From the NCBI RefSeq assembly GCF_003573695.1, contig NC_039358.1:11904637-11968636 (forward strand): a stretch of DNA of 64,000 nt, written 5' to 3'. Below, piece by piece: positions 1 through 10,560 of this stretch; within the stretch, counting starts at the first letter, position 1, and every line of letters starts with the position of its first letter. The notes beneath the pieces are model-generated. The model saw only the letters and a list, made by a program, of their open reading frames with translations, made no database searches and was not told the origin of the DNA. This DNA is from Papaver somniferum. Taxonomy: Eukaryota; Streptophyta; Magnoliopsida; Ranunculales; Papaveraceae. The position numbers were made by a program, and so were the translations under genes.

Positions 1-960
1 GCATTGCATTCTTGCATTTTAGTGTAACTTGCTGTTTTAGTAGCTGCTGTGTAGTGCAGCTGAATTTCTTAGCTTCTAGCAAGAAACTTACTTCTCTTTT
101 TGAGCCAACAGGTGTTGTGGTGCTGCTGTTGCAGCCTGTTGCTGCTGAATTGCTCCTGTTGCTGAAGCTGTTGCCCCTATTGTTGTGGCTGTGACCTTGC
201 TGTGAGGCTGAGAACAAACCTCTGGTGCTGATGTGCTGATGTGAAGCCCAAATAGAGCTGAGCTGCTTCTCCTGCTGCTGCTCCTGCTCCTGCTGCTGCT
301 GTTGTGCCTCAACTGTTGCTGCTGTGCAAAGGCAAGCTGCTGCTACCCCCTGCTGGTCCTGCTGTTGCTATGATCCAAAGCCCAACTGGGCTGATTCCAA
401 GCAGCTGAAAAAGAACAAAGCCCAACTGGGCTTTGCAACTGAAATACCCAACTGGGCCTCAGAAAAGCCAAAGCTTAGGATGATCCAAATCCCAACTGGG
501 CTTTTGCAACCAAACTGAACAGCTGGGCTGTGCTTCAAAGGTAAGTCTAAACCCATTCAGAGAACCCGAATTGTGGGCTTCCATTTTTTCTTGTGGGCTT
601 GTAATATTAACCCCAATATTTGGGCTTATTTTCTGTTGGGTTTGTATTTAATATTTGTGGGCTTGTATTTATATTTTGGACTTGTATCTTGTATTCGGGG
701 TTTGAACCCAGCTGAGCTTGTAACCGATTGTGGGCTTGTTTCCACTCAAGAGTGGACCTCGAAACCAAAGTTTTAAAACAAACGTCGGGCCTTAACCAAC
801 TTGGCCAAACCGAATTTAAACTTTCAAAATTAAAACTTGGGGTTTCGTGGGCCGTAGCCTTCCTCCCATTCCATTAGAGGACCAACAGTGGGCTTCCTCC
901 CAATTTTGAAAACCAAAATTTTTCTCCCTTGCAAAAACCAAATTTTTGCTCCCAAAATTA
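1..960 (+). mobile_element. LTR/leader-like retrotransposon DNA, CTG-rich
   Basis: The first 330 bases are dominated by imperfect CTG/GCTGTT repeats, followed by repeated 'gggctt' and 'cccaactggg' phrases (about 380-700) and A-rich stretches. The same style of sequence (CAG-rich, then 'gggctt' phrases) occurs in opposite orientation at 4140-4660 inside the LTR at 4010-6508, so I read this as the end of an LTR plus the leader of the element carrying the ORF at 1097. Short ORFs here are translations of the triplet repeats. No terminal TG or target-site duplication could be fixed because the element runs off the left edge. Confidence 0.45.
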
Positions 961-1096
961 AAACCAAAATTGCTCCCAAATTAAACCAAATTTTTATCAT
1001 CTCCCTTAAAAAAAAAAAAAAAAAAATTATGGGCTTGCTTTTTTTTTCTGGCCTTACCTTTTTGTGATTTGTGTGATTATTTCATAAAACAAAGAC

Positions 1097-2716
1097 ATGT
1101 CTGGATTTTGGTCTGCCTCTGGGAATAAATCTATTAGAGATGCTTACGGGCAAGATTCACCTTATGAGCCTCCCACAGACCATGATGTCAATAGTTATAG
1201 GGATTATAATTATGGACCTTTTCAAGGTCATGAGCCTCAATATGCAAACCCGTATAACTATTCAACCATGTATCAACCTAGCCAACCTAATATGCATGTT
1301 TGTACCTTTTGTGGTGGTTTAGACCACCCTGATGAATATTGCTATGTTTTGCATGAATTTAGGAAATCTAGGGGATACCATGAAAATCCAAATTATGAAA
1401 TGCCCACAAATAGTGAGGCTGGTAGTCATTGGGACCATAATCAACCTTTCGAAGGTTGTGATCAATATTTTGTAAACCCTGATGACCATGCACACATGTA
1501 CCATTCACCACAATTTGAACATGAAGAATTTTTTACTCCCATGAATTTAGACTCCACCGTAGAAGCTCTCAGACTCGGTGAGCAAAATTCTGATAGAACT
1601 ATGTCACGCATTCAGGCGAAGTTAGATCAGATTTTGCTTCAACTACAAAAGGAGGAAATTCATGAGAAAATGCATGTTGTCCCTAATGAAGTGTCCAGTC
1701 TCATTCATCTAAATGATATTGAATATGAACCTGATTTAGAGGAACATGAATCGACTAAGGACACCACCACTTTTAATGAGGATCAATATGCATGTTACCA
1801 TGATGATGATTATGATGATAATGATATGTTAGAAGAACATGTTTTTGCTGAAAATATTGTGGAACCTTTTGGTTCAATAACATATGGCTTCTCAGCCTCA
1901 ACCTTCATGAATGTTGTTTCTTCTGATACTCATTGTAACTCATATGCTTTTGATTCTAATATGGGGCTTGTACAATTCTTTTGTGAAGATGAACATGACA
2001 TAGGAATAGTTGAATCTTCTGTAGACACTAATTTTATTATGCATGAGGACAAATTTGATGTGTCTGATTCCTTGCCTAAGTCACAAAATGTTATTTCTTC
2101 CGGTGATGATTTGAGTACTTCGAACAATCATGATACTGATTTAGGTCTTGATGTTTTGTTCGATGAATGTGAGCATGTTTTACCTGTTTCTGATTTAGGG
2201 AAAGTATGTGTTGGTACTATTGATCGTACCCATGAAAATAATTTAGATGTACCCACTTTCTTACCTAAATCTCAAATCGAGATTATTCCACCCAACCTAG
2301 ATTTGGTTTGCAACAAAAATTTTAAACCAACTTTTCTGAAAATTCCCAATCTAGGATTGGAACTGTGTGCCTCCCAAGTCCTCTTGGACTATTTTGTTTC
2401 AAAATATAACACTTTTAAAGATCCACAATTGGAATGCATTTCTTTGCCCATCCCGAACAAAGTCCATTTTCAGTTAGACCTTGTGAATCCTGCACCCCTA
2501 AAATTGTTAGATTTTGTGCTTAAAAGTAAACCTGTTGAAAAATTTAGGTTTAGGGGTGATTCATTCGGTTTTTCACTCTCACTCCCATTTAAGTCCAATT
2601 TTAGTGTTTTGAAACTTTCTATGTCTCTACACTTTTTCTTTTGGGTTGATCCTCAACTCTTTAGACTTTTGGTGTATGGTGAATTTTTTGTATATAATCC
2701 AGTAGATAAATTTTAA
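1097..2716 (+). CDS. Gag-like ORF of a non-autonomous LTR retrotransposon
   Basis: This is an uninterrupted 539-residue ORF. Near residues 69-82 is one CX2CX4HX4C zinc knuckle (CTFCGGLDHPDEYC), the nucleic-acid-binding motif of retroelement Gag proteins. The N-terminal 150 residues are rich in Tyr, Asn, His and Pro. A short Gln/Lys/Leu stretch at about 175-185 (AKLDQILLQLQKEE) looks coiled-coil. The middle is acidic (His/Asp/Glu runs) and the C-terminal 120 residues are hydrophobic and Phe-rich. No protease, reverse transcriptase, RNase H or integrase motif follows before the next element, and a polypurine-like 'aggtttgggggtat' lies at about 2927-2941. This fits a TR-GAG or LARD-type element that borrows its enzymes. 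The exact family is not recognised. A host gene is possible but unlikely in this context. Confidence 0.55.
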   Translation: MSGFWSASGNKSIRDAYGQDSPYEPPTDHDVNSYRDYNYGPFQGHEPQYANPYNYSTMYQPSQPNMHVCTFCGGLDHPDEYCYVLHEFRKSRGYHENPNYEMPTNSEAGSHWDHNQPFEGCDQYFVNPDDHAHMYHSPQFEHEEFFTPMNLDSTVEALRLGEQNSDRTMSRIQAKLDQILLQLQKEEIHEKMHVVPNEVSSLIHLNDIEYEPDLEEHESTKDTTTFNEDQYACYHDDDYDDNDMLEEHVFAENIVEPFGSITYGFSASTFMNVVSSDTHCNSYAFDSNMGLVQFFCEDEHDIGIVESSVDTNFIMHEDKFDVSDSLPKSQNVISSGDDLSTSNNHDTDLGLDVLFDECEHVLPVSDLGKVCVGTIDRTHENNLDVPTFLPKSQIEIIPPNLDLVCNKNFKPTFLKIPNLGLELCASQVLLDYFVSKYNTFKDPQLECISLPIPNKVHFQLDLVNPAPLKLLDFVLKSKPVEKFRFRGDSFGFSLSLPFKSNFSVLKLSMSLHFFFWVDPQLFRLLVYGEFFVYNPVDKF

Positions 2717-4009
2717 AACTTTTTGGTTTCTTTTGTATATATTTTTGCTAATCCAATATGATCTAAGTTGAAAATGTTGGATTCTAGCCGGTGAATAATG
2801 GAGTTCGGTTCGTGTTTTCGACGAATCGGGTATTCTCTCTCCTTTTACTCTACTTAGCATGTTCCTCTTCATATGTTGCATTATAATTTTGTTATCTTTT
2901 GAAACATTGAGGACAATGTTTAATTTAGGTTTGGGGGTATGGAATGGATACCATGATAATATGCTATAATTGAAAACGAACTCCTTCTTCTTTTGAAAAA
3001 ATCGAAAAAAATTCAAAAAAATTAAAAAATGAAAAAATGAAAAATCATAAAAAATGGAGCTCATTTACCTTGAAATGTTGACTCTTGTGCAAATATGTAA
3101 TTATTAGGAGTCTTAGTCTAGATATTTAGGCACCCTGATTCTAGCACAATTCACATAGTGATAAGAAATTTGCACGCGCACGATCTACCAATACATGTAT
3201 AGCCTCGATCTTCAAGGTGTTTGATAGGAAGTCACGATTGCCAATCACTTTAGAATACTGAACGAAACTTGACTAGCTTGTTCTTTGGTTGGTTGGGATA
3301 GAAGGTGGAGGTTACATTAAGAAAGACAACCATCGAATTTAACTGGGTGCATCAAAAAGGGCTACCTCTTGCAAAGTGTCATGTAATTTTTTGTTTCTTT
3401 TTCCTTTTGTATCAAAAGTGTTTCCATGTTCGAAAAAAAAAAAAAATCAGAAAAATCAGAAAAATACAAAAAAATCAAGTATTTATCAATTCCATTCTCT
3501 CTTGTTCCAAAAATAAAAGAGAGTAGTCAATGTAAATAAGAGTCATGTAAAGAGTCATCTTTTGTGTTTTATTGTAATAAGCAAGGAAGGGTGTATGTCA
3601 TTGATGTACAACGCGAGTAATTGTGAAATACCTCCAACTCATTCACAATTCTCGTAAAGTCCGGACAGCTAGCTAGATTTCGACCTTGGTTCTTAGCCTG
3701 AGAAACTATCTCTTGGTGATTAGTATTCATAACATCCGATCTTTCTTTACACATGTGTAGATACACTTTACACTCTTATCACATGTCTTTATTTGTTATC
3801 AGTGCTAGGATTGTGCCTTCGATAGCTAGATTGACATCTCCATTTTGCTGTGAGCTTCTACTGACTTGCGCATGTCACATTTGATGGAATCTGAGCTTAT
3901 ATTTTGACCTAGAACTTTGTAGGTACGTTCTAAGCAAACCTTCACGAGACTTCATGGCAGGCCTCAAAGATATTAAATTTAAATGCACAATGTTCCCCGG
4001 CCAAAAACT
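2717..4009 (+). mobile_element. 3' untranslated part of retroelement; PBS remnant at right edge
   Basis: The stretch begins with AT-rich sequence after the gag-like ORF. 'ttgaggacaatgtttaattt' followed by a G-rich tract (about 2908-2941) is the pattern that precedes the 3' LTR in many plant Ty3 elements. The rest is A-rich or non-coding. At the right edge, read on the minus strand, 'agtttttggccggggaac' (about 3992-4009) directly follows the CCACCA end of the adjacent LTR and resembles a primer-binding site for tRNA-Asp ('tggcgccgttgccgggga') with an internal deletion. So the LTR at 4010 appears to be the 5' LTR of a minus-strand element and this stretch is a junction of two elements. The junction point is unresolved. 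Confidence 0.4.
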
Positions 4010-6508
4010 TGGTGGGCCCGGAGATGTGTATAAAATTAAGCGTAATGAAACGCGGGCCTACAGTAATACCGCAAGTGCACGGTCGTCAGTTGTAGCTCGT
4101 GCAAGTACGGGTCGATCCACAGAGATTGGGAGTGTTTTGTTGTGTTTAGCTATTTGGGCTCTAAATTGCTAATGGGCTCTAAATTGCTATTGGGCTTAGT
4201 TGGTTTGTTTGTAATGATGAAGTGCTTTAGGCCTTGGGCCTTTGAGTTGAACTGAGCCTTGGACTCAGTTGGTCTTAAAATGAATTGAACTGGGCCTTAA
4301 TAATGAACTTGGGCTTGGAGCCTTAATGAACTGGGCTTTGGTTAAGTAAAATGGACTGATGGGCTTTTGGTCTTAAAAACTGGGCTTGGTTTAGCTAGGC
4401 CTTTGGGCTTGCCTTAACCTAAACTGTGGCTGGGCCTAGGAGAGGAAGCAGCGGCAGCAGTGCAAAGAAAGCAGCAGCAGCAGCAATACTGCACAGCAGT
4501 GTGGCAACAACAACAGAACAAGGCAAGGGGAAGAAAAACAGCAGCAGCAACAGGGTTGCAGCAGCAGCAGTGGCAGCTAGGGGTGAACAAGGCAGCACAG
4601 CACAGCTTGGCAGAGAATGCACAGCAGCAGCACAACAAGGCAGTGAATGCAGCAGGAGAAAATAGCAAACAAAATGAACATGGAAGCAACACAAGGCAAC
4701 ACAGGGCAAAAGCAAAGAACAATGCAAGTGAACCAAGGCCTAAGCCAAGGGCAGGGGATGTGGAGATAGCTAAGGAAAATGAATAAGAAAAAGAAACAAA
4801 GCCAAGTCAATGGCTCTAGGCATTCAAAAAGAATGGGAAGAGAATTAGCTTGCTATGAGCACTAATTTCTCCCAATGCTCAATCAAATCAGTGCATCCTA
4901 AGCATACAAAAATGGAATGGCAAGATAATCAGCTTGCTCAACTGATGTGCTCCTAGCATTGACTGTCTTTTGACAGTACAATCAATCTTAAGCACAGTTG
5001 AGCACTGATTTCTTCCATTACTCAATCAATTCAGTGCTTCAAAGGCTTCTAGCCTAGCATTCCATCACTTCACAGTGCACAAACTTAACACTAAACATTT
5101 ACAGTGAATTAACATGACACTAACATGACATTAACAATGACTCTAACACATAAACAAGAACTGGAATTAAACATAAAAACAGGTGAGAAGAAACACTAAA
5201 CAGTTGAACAAAATACTAAAACAATTAAATAACAACATGAAACATAACTGAAATTAAAACAAAAACATGAACATCAAAACAGGATATTAAAAGGAAATTA
5301 AAACATGCACATCAACAGGAACATAACAAACATGAACATAAATGAAATTGAACTGAAATTGAAAATTAACAGAACTTGAAAGTCCTGGACACTGGCTAGT
5401 CCAGCATAAAGTTTTTACATCACACCCACAGGGCTATTTATACCCACAAGCACAATTAGGGTTCTACCCAAAAAAATTCCCAAATTAACAGTAGACTAGG
5501 GTTTGATTTTTTTACCTAATTTGATGTAGCAACATCAAATTAAACTCGACCCATTCTTCCTCTGACTCTCCTGCTGCCTTTCCCATACTCCTATTTCATC
5601 TCTAGGTCACCTATTTCATCAACCTCTCACGCCTAGGGTTTCATGGATGAAACGTGAGAGATGGAGGGAATAGGGGTCTAGATAGGTAGGGAGTGATGAT
5701 GTGGTGTTTGGTAGTGATTTGGTGGAGGTTAGGTGGTAGAGATGGTGGTGACAGAGGTGGAGAAGGTGGTGGTGATGGAACTGGCAGGGTGATGGTGCTG
5801 CAAACAGGGTATGGTGGTGAAGGAGAGCTCGACTGTTTTGGGAAGAAGGGGGGTGTTTGGTTAGGTCATAGGGTTCGGGTGCTCGGTTGTTGGGCGGTTG
5901 TAGAAAATTGGATGAACAGCGAGGATGAGCCGTGGGATGTGGAGCTGGTAGGTAGATCGGACGGTGATGCGGAGGCAAGCGATGAGCGACCGTCGGATGA
6001 AGGGATACAACGAAACGAACGGTGCTAGATTAGGTTAGGTGCTGTAGTGTAAGGCGGAGATATCAAACTTTGATGAACAGCAAGGGAGCAACCGTTGGAT
6101 TCAACTACCATCTAATCTGAAGGCTTGGAATTTCAGCGCTGTGGTGCTTGGCAGAGACTTCAGATTTTGATGCTCTATGAAGGAGCGACCATCGGATGCT
6201 TCTGAGAACTGATCTGATGGCTGAGAACGGAGGCGTTTTTGTGTGTAGAAAATGAGGTTGTGCGCACCATTCTTCGCGGCTTCCTTGCGTGATTTCTCCC
6301 GGCTTTTCACTACTTTTCTGCTCTTTTTGATCCGCAAGTCATCCAGACTTTATTTATTGACTAAGAATGCAAAATTAATTAATAAAAATATTTATTCTTG
6401 AAAACAATGAAAATACAGAATATGGGATAAAATGTAGAATTACTGCACAAAAGATGAGTTAAATGCCAACAAAAAGGGATAGATATATACAATATTTGGC
6501 ACTCATCA
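4010..6508 (-). mobile_element. Ty3-type LTR (family 'TGATGAG...CACCA'), minus orientation
   Basis: Read on the minus strand this LTR begins TGATGAGTGCCAAATATTG at 6508 and ends CCCACCA at 4010. Both ends match the LTRs at 6657-8628 and 16374-18441. It is longer (about 2.5 kb against 2.0 kb) because of CAG-triplet and 'aagccca' repeats at 4140-4660. Near the 3' end is the shared 'ctctgtggatcgaccc' motif (about 4110-4126). Near the 5' end are 'cgaccgtcggat' modules (5986-6240). The flanks (aaact left, cttca right) do not match, and a PBS-like sequence follows the 3' end, so it is probably a 5' LTR of a longer element, not a solo LTR. ORFs inside are shadows. Confidence 0.7.
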
Positions 6509-6656
6509 CTTCACTCGTCCACTAGGGACACTTAGTGGTTTAAAAGGCTTAGTGCATACGCTAAATGCATTCGAGAGACCAGCGACAGTGGTATAGGTAG
6601 GATTTCCTTAGTTTTGTTTTACTTGAGGACAAGTAAAATTCAGGTTTGGGGGTATT
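6509..6656 (+). mobile_element. Internal 3' end and polypurine tract of a Ty3-type element
   Basis: This 148-bp spacer separates two LTRs of the same family in opposite orientation. It ends 'acttgaggacaagtaaaatt' then 'caggtttgggggtatt', the polypurine-type tract immediately upstream of the TGATGAG LTR start at 6657. It is the only remaining internal sequence of the plus-strand element. The minus-strand LTR next door apparently inserted here and separated it from the rest. Confidence 0.65.
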
Positions 6657-8628
6657 TGATGAGTGCCAAATAATGTATATATTTATCCCTTTTTGTTGGC
6701 ATTTAACTCATCTTTTGTGCAGTAATTCTACATTTTATCCCATATTCTGTATTTTCATTGTTTTCAAGAATAAATATTTTTCTTACTTAATTTTGCATTT
6801 TTAGGTAATAAATAAAGTCTGGATGACTTGCGGAGCGGAAAAGAGCTTAAGAGTGGTGAAAATCCGGAAGAAATTACGCAAGGAAGCCACAAAGAATGAT
6901 GCGCACAAGACCAAAAAGTTAGGAATGGGCTCAAGAAGGAAGAATTGTTCTTAAAGAAGATATGGGCTTGGCATACCCAAGGCCCAAAACCCTTACCCAA
7001 ACCCATTTTCTATATCCATACCCGCCTCCATCTTCAGCCGTCAGATTAGATTACATCTGAATCCGATGGTCGCTTCACTATAGTGCATCAAAATCTGAAG
7101 TTCTTGTCAAACATCATAGTGCCTAAATTCTAAGCCTTCAGATTAGATTGCATGTGAATCCTACGGTCTCTTCTTTGACTATGCATCAAATCTCAATACT
7201 TCCGCTTAACACCACAGTACCTAACTCCATCTTGCGCCGTCGGTTTCGTTGTATCTATGCATCCGACGGTAGCTACAAGCTCCACTCCATCTCGCCGTCA
7301 GATTGTTCTATCAACTCCACATCCCACGGCCTAGCTTCGAAGATCATCCAACTTGATATCCCCGATCAACACTCTAACACCAAACCCTATACTACCCAAA
7401 CAAACAGCCCCTCCCCTTCTTTCCATCGACCTCATCCCTCTCTGCAATTCCACCACCCTCACCTGCCGCACCACCATCATCACCACCACCTTCTTCACCT
7501 GCTACAACCACCATGCAACCACCATACCATCATCACAACCACCTATATTACCTAAACCACCTAATACCCCTCTCTCTAGCCCTCTATTTCACTGATTTCT
7601 CACCATTCTTTTCTCTGAAACCCTAGGTGAGAAATCAGTCAAATAGGTGAGTCTAGAGTAGCAGTTGGCGCATGGGAATGGAGCAGGAATAGATTACAAG
7701 GCATGGGTCGACGTTAATTGGGATTGATTTCAGCGAATTAGGTGAGAATACCAAACCCTAAATTCAACTGTTTTGGGAATTTTTGAGGGAATTGTGTAAA
7801 ACCCTAAATTGGGGGAATTGGGTATAAATAGAGGCTTTGGGGTGTTGTATTGGACATGCTGGGTTAGCCAGCTTCACTTCTTTAGAGAACTGGACTAGCC
7901 AGTTTCTCAAATGTTTCATATGTTGCTCTGTCATGTGTTAGCCTCTTTTGAATTCCAATGTTAGTTATGTTCTAATTTACTCTACTAGGGTGTAGATGAA
8001 ACCCTGAGTCTCAGCTATGTTATTCATGTGAATTTTATTGCTCTTGAATGTTTAAAATTGTTAGGATATTTTCACTTTCAGTGCATCAATGCTTTACTCT
8101 CACATTGTATGTCAGGCATCCAGTGTAGTTAGGATAAAACTGTGTTGATAGTGCTGCAGCTCATGCCTTAGAGACTGTGATGAATCCTTTGACTAGTTGT
8201 ACTTAAATAGACAATTAGTGCTTTGGGTTGATATTTTAGCTGCAATTGAGACATCCATTGGTGAAACACCTTAGGTAAGTGGTAGAATTGATACATCTCC
8301 CTTATCTGTTACAAGGACAAGAGTAGTATAATTAGCTGAATATATATAGTGTGAGTTAGTGGTGGATTTGACAATCCTAGTATCTCCATTCTCAGTGTTA
8401 ACATCTTTGTTATTGCATCTTTATTTTACTGTTGTAATCTCTGCCAACATCTTTGTCGTATCGACACAAACCCCCCCTTTTGGTTACTCTCAATTTGAAT
8501 CAGCAGTAGTTAAATTGTAGCTTCAATACACACCCAAGTCTCTGTGGTTCGACCCTGCTTTCCCTGTTCTATACACTAGACCCTGTGCACTTGCAGGTAT
8601 AGTTTGTGACTCTTTTAGAGAGCCACCA
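6657..8628 (+). mobile_element. Ty3-type 3' LTR, plus orientation
   Basis: It begins TGATGAGTGCCAAATAATG right after a G-rich polypurine tract and ends GAGCCACCA. The ends were fixed by comparison with the solo LTR at 16374-18441. Internal landmarks shared by the family: 'tttgtgcagtaattctacat' near the start, degenerate 'ccgtc(g/a)gat' modules (7036-7330), a His/Pro-rich CAC/CCA repeat (7390-7560), a TATA-like 'gggtataaatagaggc' at about 7819-7835 that could be the LTR promoter, and 'tctgtggttcgaccctgctt' near 8540-8560. It is inserted in a Copia-type LTR whose 3' part continues at 8629. The ORFs at 7148-7595 come from the repeat and are not genes. Confidence 0.75.
7819..7835 (+). promoter_or_regulatory. 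Possible LTR TATA box
   Basis: 'gggtataaatagaggc' is an excellent plant TATA match and sits in the part of the LTR where the U3/R boundary would be expected, followed within 40 bases by 'ttgtattggacatgctgggtt'. The minus-oriented LTR at 4010-6508 has the equivalent, read in reverse, around 5435-5450 ('gggctatttatacccac'). Function is inferred from motif and position only. Confidence 0.45.
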
Positions 8629-9527
8629 ATTGATATCTCCAATAGGCAAGATATAAAAAGTAATCACAAACATCTTCGTCTCATTGTTTGTGATTCCGCA
8701 ACATCTTGTTTCGCTACCATACGATTAAGATTGTTGTGAGGTGATTGATAACTCTAGGTTGTTCTTCGGGAATATAAGACCGGATTATCAGTTGGTTCCT
8801 GTTCACCTTGATTATTATCAAAAGACGGAACAAAATCTTTAGACTTTATCTGTGGGTGACAGATTGATCCTTTGATAGACTTGTCTGTGGGAGACAAAAT
8901 TTTTTATTCTCAAAGCCTGCGATTTTGGGTCGTAGCAACTCTTAGTTGTGGGTGAGATCATCTAAGGGAATCAAGTGCGCAGTATCCTCATGGGATCAGA
9001 GGCGTATGAGCATAACTGTATCTTGGATCAGTGGGATATTGATTGGGGTTCAACTATAGTCCAGTCCGAAGTTAGCTTGGAGTAGGCTAGTGTCTGTAGC
9101 GGCTTAATAAAGTGTGTGTTCAATCTGGACTAGGTCCCGGGGTTTTCTGGATTTGCGTTTTCCTCGTTAACAAAATTTCTGGTGTCTGTGTTATTTCAAT
9201 TTCCGCATTATATTGCTTTATCTTTATAATTGAAATAATACAGGTTCTGCGTTAGATCATCAATTAGAGTAATCCAACCTTTGGTTGTTGATTGTCATTG
9301 ATTGATCCTTGGATATTGGTCTTTGGTACCATCCAAGTTATTCTTTGTATTTTATTAGAACTCGTAGTTCTTGCTTGATTAAATCAAATCAAGAAGAGAG
9401 ATATAAACTCGTTGATATACTTTTAATTGATTGAGTCTTGTTGATTCTCTTAAAAGTATATTCGAGTTTGTCCATACAGATTGCTAAACGAAATATTGGG
9501 TGGTGTTGTTAGACCCCCGTTTTTTCA
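8629..9527 (+). mobile_element. 3' part of a Copia-type LTR ('TGTTAGAGCA..' family)
   Basis: The first half (8636-9090: 'aaaaagtaatcacaaa', 'gggaatataa', 'cgtagcaactcttagttgtg') matches 61990-62456. The second half (9110-9527: 'caatctggactaggtcc', 'ctggtgtctgtgttattt', 'ttggtaccatccaagtt', 'gttgttagaccccc') matches 40672-41101. The LTR start, TGTTAGAGCATTGCTCGG, survives only at 61258. The upstream half is missing here because the Ty3-type element ending at 8628 inserted into it. The Copia assignment is inference from the TGTTAG start and general look; no pol is present. Confidence 0.65.
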
Positions 9528-10560
9528 ATAAAGATCACGTTGATATTACTGAAAAATATCTGAATCAAAGAATTGAAACGTGATAGTATGTTAAGCAACG
9601 TAACTTCCAGAATTAAAAATAGGGTCTTATAAACATTCAAGTCACCAAAGTAAAGTGTGATAAACTCCTTTTGATTGCATTAGACTAATGAAAATTGTAT
9701 GACATTATGGGGAACATCTAATGGTGTGTTGCACTATTTTCCTTCACCGAGGTTGCTTTTTCCCAATGGGTTTTGTTACTCGGTAAGGTTTTTAATAAGA
9801 CAACAAAAAACACCGGGAATGTAATTTCTCAGCTAAGGATATTGTCTTTCCCACGAGGATTTTCTGCCTTAAGAGTTGTGAAGAAACTAGTCAACTTCAA
9901 CGGAGCAAAGTGATCATCTACAATGGATCACCTTTACTTGCATCTGTCACATTGTACCCTTTTCCCTTCGTCAAGGTTTTGTCCCACTGGGTTTTCCTTG
10001 TCAAGGTTTTAATGAGGCAACATATTCGAGTCTAACTATGTTCGACGTTTGCGTAATATTGTACTCTTTTTCTTTAGTTCAGGTTTTGTCCCTTTGGGGG
10101 TTTCCTTGATGAAGTTTTAACGAGACAATTAACTTAGACTCGTCGATCTTTGAAGATCATATTGCATGTGATGAACTACATGTAAAATACGAGACAACAT
10201 GTAAAGTACTACATGTGAAGAGTTGTACTAAGGTTTTATCCCACTGGGTTTTTTCTTTTTCAAAGTTTTAATGAGGCAATTGATTTCGATACAAGTCATC
10301 AAGGAAAGAACGGCATTTGAAGAACACTACAATCGAAGCACTATATATGAAGCACTCCATGAGAAGTTCTGTTGGACCGCACAAGGGAGAGTATTGTAGG
10401 GCCTACATCCCATAGATGTGCGGCCCAACTAGGGTTTGCTTTTCCATGTATGTATATGTTATTGGAGTCCATGTAACACTACTGATGCTAATCAATAGAA
10501 ACTCTCTTCCTCTTTGCCTTCCCTACATTTCCACTACAAAAATGTAAACAAAAAATTTAA
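9528..10560 (+). mobile_element. 3' end of an LTR retrotransposon with repeated 'aaggttttgtcccactggg' modules
   Basis: Four degenerate copies of a module, roughly 'tcaaggttttgtcccactggg' followed by 'ttttaatgaggcaa', occur at about 9740-9800, 9965-10020, 10076-10130 and 10225-10275. Such modules sit upstream of the polypurine tract in many plant retrotransposons. A tract 'acaagggagag' at about 10380-10390 is followed by 'tattgtagggcctacatccc', which resembles the start of a short Copia LTR (10391 to about 10545). No coding sequence remains. Confidence 0.5.

Noticed and set aside
4414..4810. Overlapping Cys/Ala/Gln-rich ORFs on both strands
   Set aside because: Translations of a CAG/CTG triplet tract inside an LTR.
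5619..7595. Pro/His-rich ORFs (5619-5978, 5693-6028, 7148-7595)
   Set aside because: They lie wholly in LTRs, recur as broken frames in the third LTR copy, and come from CCA/CAC repeats.
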